In this document: in pieces, positions 12,299 through 14,321 of the stretch | How the letters are laid out: each line of letters begins with the position of its first letter | Numbering within the stretch: the stretch's first letter is position 1 | DNA from: an uncultured Lewinella sp. | GTDB taxonomy: Bacteria; Bacteroidota; Bacteroidia; Chitinophagales; Saprospiraceae | Length of the DNA stretch: 14,321 nucleotides | NCBI GenBank assembly: GCA_938021455.1 | Contig: CALIGP010000369.1 | Coordinates: forward strand, 1 to 14,321 | Direction of reading: 5' to 3' | Program-made: the position numbers and the translations under genes | The notes under the pieces: model-generated | The model's database searches: none | Told to the model about the DNA's origin: nothing | Seen by the model: only the letters and a program-made list of their open reading frames with translations

Positions 12299-12315
12299 GC
12301 GCGGACGCAGGTGCA
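12299..12315 (+). repeat. Dispersed 17-bp word, copy 4 (intergenic, opposite orientation)
   Basis: The plus strand reads GCGCGGACGCAGGTGCA, identical to copies 1 and 2 but in the opposite orientation, and preceded by T7-GG (12291-12298). Confidence 0.8.
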
Positions 12316-12374
12316 AGGGAAGGTTTTAGGAGCCGTAAATAAGGGGCAGGTTGCAACTTGAAACCTGCACCCTG

Positions 12375-12416
12375 AAAAAAAATGCCGCTCCCCTCCAGGC
12401 TGGAGAAGAGCGGCAT
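12375..12416 (-). terminator. Rho-independent terminator of the beta-helix/T9SS gene
   Basis: The hairpin ATGCCGCTC..CTCCA-GGC-TGGAG..GAGCGGCAT (12382-12416) has a 9-bp and a 5-bp stem separated by a 2x2 internal loop. On the minus strand it is followed by eight T (plus-strand A at 12375-12382). It lies 51 bp past the stop at 12468 and reads in the right direction for that gene. Confidence 0.9.
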
Positions 12417-12425
12417 AAGTGTTCG

Positions 12426-12452
12426 CACAGAGCCGGCGTAGCCGGAGCTGTG
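12426..12452. other. Small GC-rich hairpin just after the beta-helix gene stop
   Basis: CACAG-ag-CCGGC-gta-GCCGG-ag-CTGTG forms a 10-bp stem with one 2x2 mismatch and a 3-base loop. It lies between the stop codon and the main terminator, possibly as a 3' mRNA stabiliser. Confidence 0.5.
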
Positions 12453-12467
12453 TAGCGTAAGGCAGGC

Positions 12468-14321
12468 TTACTGCTTCACAATCTGCTTACTGTACTGCTT
12501 ACCATTGATGAGCAGTTGTAGGTTGTAAACACCAGTAGGAACGTTGGTCAGGTTCAGGCGGCTGGTCGCTTCGTTGAAGCGTTCAACGCGGAGAACACGG
12601 CCGGCGTTGTCCGTCAGCAGTACGGTGTACTGGCTGATGGCGGGGTCGTTGTTCTGAATGTTGACGAAGTTCACGGTTGGGTTCGGGAAGAAGGCCATGT
12701 CGAGTCCGCTTTCTTCAACGGTCTCCACATTAACCAGAGCAAGCTCAACCTCAAAAGCGCCGATGTCTGGGAAGTCAGCCCGTGGGTTACCATCCAGGCC
12801 AGTTGCTGGAACGAGACCACCAGTAGTACCGGAGTTGATCAGCGGGTTGTCCACACCGAATTCACCGGTTATGGCAGGTGTCAGGTCCGGGAAGTCAGCT
12901 TGGTCTTCGTTGGGGTCAACGAAGAGGGCTTCTTCATCGGTAGCCGTTTCATCGATGGTGTCATCAGGGTTCGTACCAAGAGCAACAGATGCTTCGGGGC
13001 CGTTCTCCGTATTGAAGAAGTTACCACCGAGTGAGTTGATCGTAATGTCACCGAAAGCAGTCGCTGCTTCAGCGGTTGCAGGTTCGAACTCAAGGCTGGC
13101 AACGTCTTCATCATCGTTGAAGAAAACGTTGTTCTGCATGGTCAGGGCTACGGACACAGAAGTATCGCTGAAGGGGTTCTGCGGCTGGAAAATCGCGATG
13201 TGAGAACCTACATCACCTTCACCACCACCGTTACGGTTGTTGTAGAAAGAGCTGTGAACAATGGTAGACGTGATGTCTGCCTTAGCAGCGTACTCGTAAG
13301 TACCTTCGGCATCAGTAACGGGAGAGTTACCGTTGATGATCATGGCGCCACCACTGGCACCGTCCGTACCTACTTCGTTATTAGCGAAGACCGTGTTGAA
13401 CAGGTTGACCCCCGTGCGCTGAGTAGAAATGGCTCCACCCTGGCCACCAGCGATGTTGGTAACGAAGATAGAGTTCATCACGTCCAGCTTGTAGTCAGGG
13501 TAAGTGTAAAGTGGCACACCGTCAATGGTATCAAACTCAACGAAGAGGAAGGTTGCAATGGCACCACCGTCGCTGGCACTGTTGGAGAAGAAATCGACAT
13601 TGTCGAAAACACCATCAACACCATCAATAGTGTAAAGAGCACCACCGTCAGCATCATCAGCAGCCGTGTTGGCTTCAATGGTACTGTTGGTTACAGAAAC
13701 GGTACCTGGGGCACCGTCGAGAGAGTTCAGGTATATAGCTCCACCACCGGAAACGATTCCGGGATCCTGAGTAACGCTGTTGTTGGTGAAGGTTACGTTG
13801 TCGAGGCTAACGTTAGCGCTGCTACCGTGAAGGGCAGCGTAGGCACCACCACGGAAAGCACCTTCGGTGGTGCTACCGTTCTGATCGAAAACAACGTTTT
13901 CAATTACAACGTCCTGTGCAATACCCCAAGTGGCTAAACCACCGCCGGAAAGGCCACGGTTACCTTCGAAGGTAGAGTTGCTTAGGCGTACGGTGTAAGG
14001 CTGGCCACTCTGGGCGTAGATACCACCACCGTTACCAGAGGCCAGGCCGGTCTGGTTGCCAGTGAAGGTGAGGCTATCACCCATAAAGCCATGGCCAAGA
14101 ATAATGGCGCCACCGCCAAATGCACCAGCAGAAGTGTTCGTTACGGTTATGTTCTTGAGTTCAGCGACGTCTTCTAAAATATCGTCACCGTTAAAGTAGA
14201 AACCTCCTCCACTGCCACGAGAGACAGAGTTATCGATGGCAACATCCGTCATAGTGATGTCGTGGCCACCGGAGAAGTAGAATACAGATCCACCTACGTT
14301 ACCAGTTACGTCCGTGAAGGT
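12468..14321 (-). CDS. Beta-helix surface protein with GGAI/FxxN-type repeats and T9SS sorting domain, C-terminal part
   Basis: The frame is open through the right edge, so only the last 617 residues are seen; the ATG at 14252 is internal, because the 23 codons before it continue the repeat pattern (TFTDVTGNVGG). The body is a series of Chlamydia-Pmp-like repeats with GGA(I/L/Y) and F..N motifs: GGGIYAQSG, TFEGNRGLSGGG, TFTNNSVTQ, GGALYTIDG, DFFSNSASDGGAIA, IFVTNIAGGQGGAIS, VFANNEVG. It then has a choice-of-anchor-Q-like end (NPLINSGTTGG...GLDGNPRADFPDIGAFE, about 12750-12850) and a T9SS type A domain from FFPNPTVNFVNIQ to the C-terminus. It is expected to be secreted through T9SS and cell-surface attached; ligand or activity unknown. 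It ends with a strong terminator, so it is transcribed separately from GNAT-argG. Confidence 0.9.
   Translation of the reverse strand, partial: TFTDVTGNVGGSVFYFSGGHDITMTDVAIDNSVSRGSGGGFYFNGDDILEDVAELKNITVTNTSAGAFGGGAIILGHGFMGDSLTFTGNQTGLASGNGGGIYAQSGQPYTVRLSNSTFEGNRGLSGGGLATWGIAQDVVIENVVFDQNGSTTEGAFRGGAYAALHGSSANVSLDNVTFTNNSVTQDPGIVSGGGAIYLNSLDGAPGTVSVTNSTIEANTAADDADGGALYTIDGVDGVFDNVDFFSNSASDGGAIATFLFVEFDTIDGVPLYTYPDYKLDVMNSIFVTNIAGGQGGAISTQRTGVNLFNTVFANNEVGTDGASGGAMIINGNSPVTDAEGTYEYAAKADITSTIVHSSFYNNRNGGGEGDVGSHIAIFQPQNPFSDTSVSVALTMQNNVFFNDDEDVASLEFEPATAEAATAFGDITINSLGGNFFNTENGPEASVALGTNPDDTIDETATDEEALFVDPNEDQADFPDLTPAITGEFGVDNPLINSGTTGGLVPATGLDGNPRADFPDIGAFEVELALVNVETVEESGLDMAFFPNPTVNFVNIQNNDPAISQYTVLLTDNAGRVLRVERFNEATSRLNLTNVPTGVYNLQLLINGKQYSKQIVKQ

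Larger units (their letters stand above)
12063..12467. other. 405-bp intergenic region between GNAT and the beta-helix gene
   Basis: No coding sequence is credible here. From right to left it holds a GC-rich hairpin (12426-12452), the terminator of the upstream gene (12375-12416), the dispersed 17-bp word with an adjoining T7 tract (12291-12315), a -7-like box (12249-12256) and the five-hairpin leader (12092-12218). Confidence 0.7.

Noticed and set aside
12219..12428. Minus-strand open frame of 69 codons
   Set aside because: It runs through the intrinsic terminator and the dispersed word, so it is an artefact of non-coding DNA.
13200..13937. Long plus-strand open frame (245 codons) opposite the right-edge T9SS gene
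   Set aside because: It is rich in Val/Thr repeats, lacks any family pattern and is antisense to a clearly coding GGAI-repeat gene whose composition keeps the opposite frame open.

Overview
The window looks like chromosome of a Bacteroidota bacterium, most likely of the Saprospiria (Lewinella-type). The reasons are two secreted beta-helix proteins with C-terminal type IX secretion (T9SS) sorting domains, a 7TM-AraC regulator, TAnnTTTG-like promoter boxes, lipoprotein peptidases, and the Bacteroidota-type arginine gene set with the argF' (acetyl/succinyl-ornithine) carbamoyltransferase. Genus-level placement is inference.

Layout, left to right. 1-2578 (minus strand): the 5' part of an S41-type peptidase lipoprotein that runs off the left edge, an outer-membrane beta-barrel-like protein 5 bp before it, and a membrane-bound AraC-family regulator. 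2579-3784 (minus): a lipoprotein gluzincin metallopeptidase with HELVH. 3849-5232 (minus): argF' and a small antibiotic-biosynthesis-monooxygenase (ABM) protein. 5596-7785 (plus): the only plus-strand gene, a secreted beta-helix T9SS cargo protein, which shares a strong hairpin terminator with convergent argD. 7851-12062 (minus): GNAT acetyltransferase, argG, argC and argD, in that transcription order. 12468 to the right edge (minus): the C-terminal 617 residues of a GGAI-repeat beta-helix T9SS protein with its own terminator.

The arginine genes make a recognisable pathway block: a GNAT enzyme that may do the first acylation step, ArgC, ArgD, the argF' carbamoyltransferase and ArgG. argB, argE and argH are not in the window. 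Unlike the compact cluster known from other Bacteroidota, this one is split by the antisense beta-helix gene plus the ABM gene. Every internal junction holds a repeat: a 126-131 bp composite of four small palindromes (two copies), a 19-bp-armed inverted repeat, and a pair of 12-bp inverted repeats. Two of these repeats encode the C-terminal tails of GNAT and ArgG.

The least expected signal is a dispersed 15-17 bp word (minus-strand form GCGCGGACGCAGGTGCA). It occurs four times, in two intergenic regions and in two genes in different reading frames, often with a T-tract on one side. It behaves like a DNA-level signal such as an uptake-, segregation- or HIP1-like word, not like a protein motif. 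All identifications come from reading the sequence by eye with recalled family knowledge; no searches were run.
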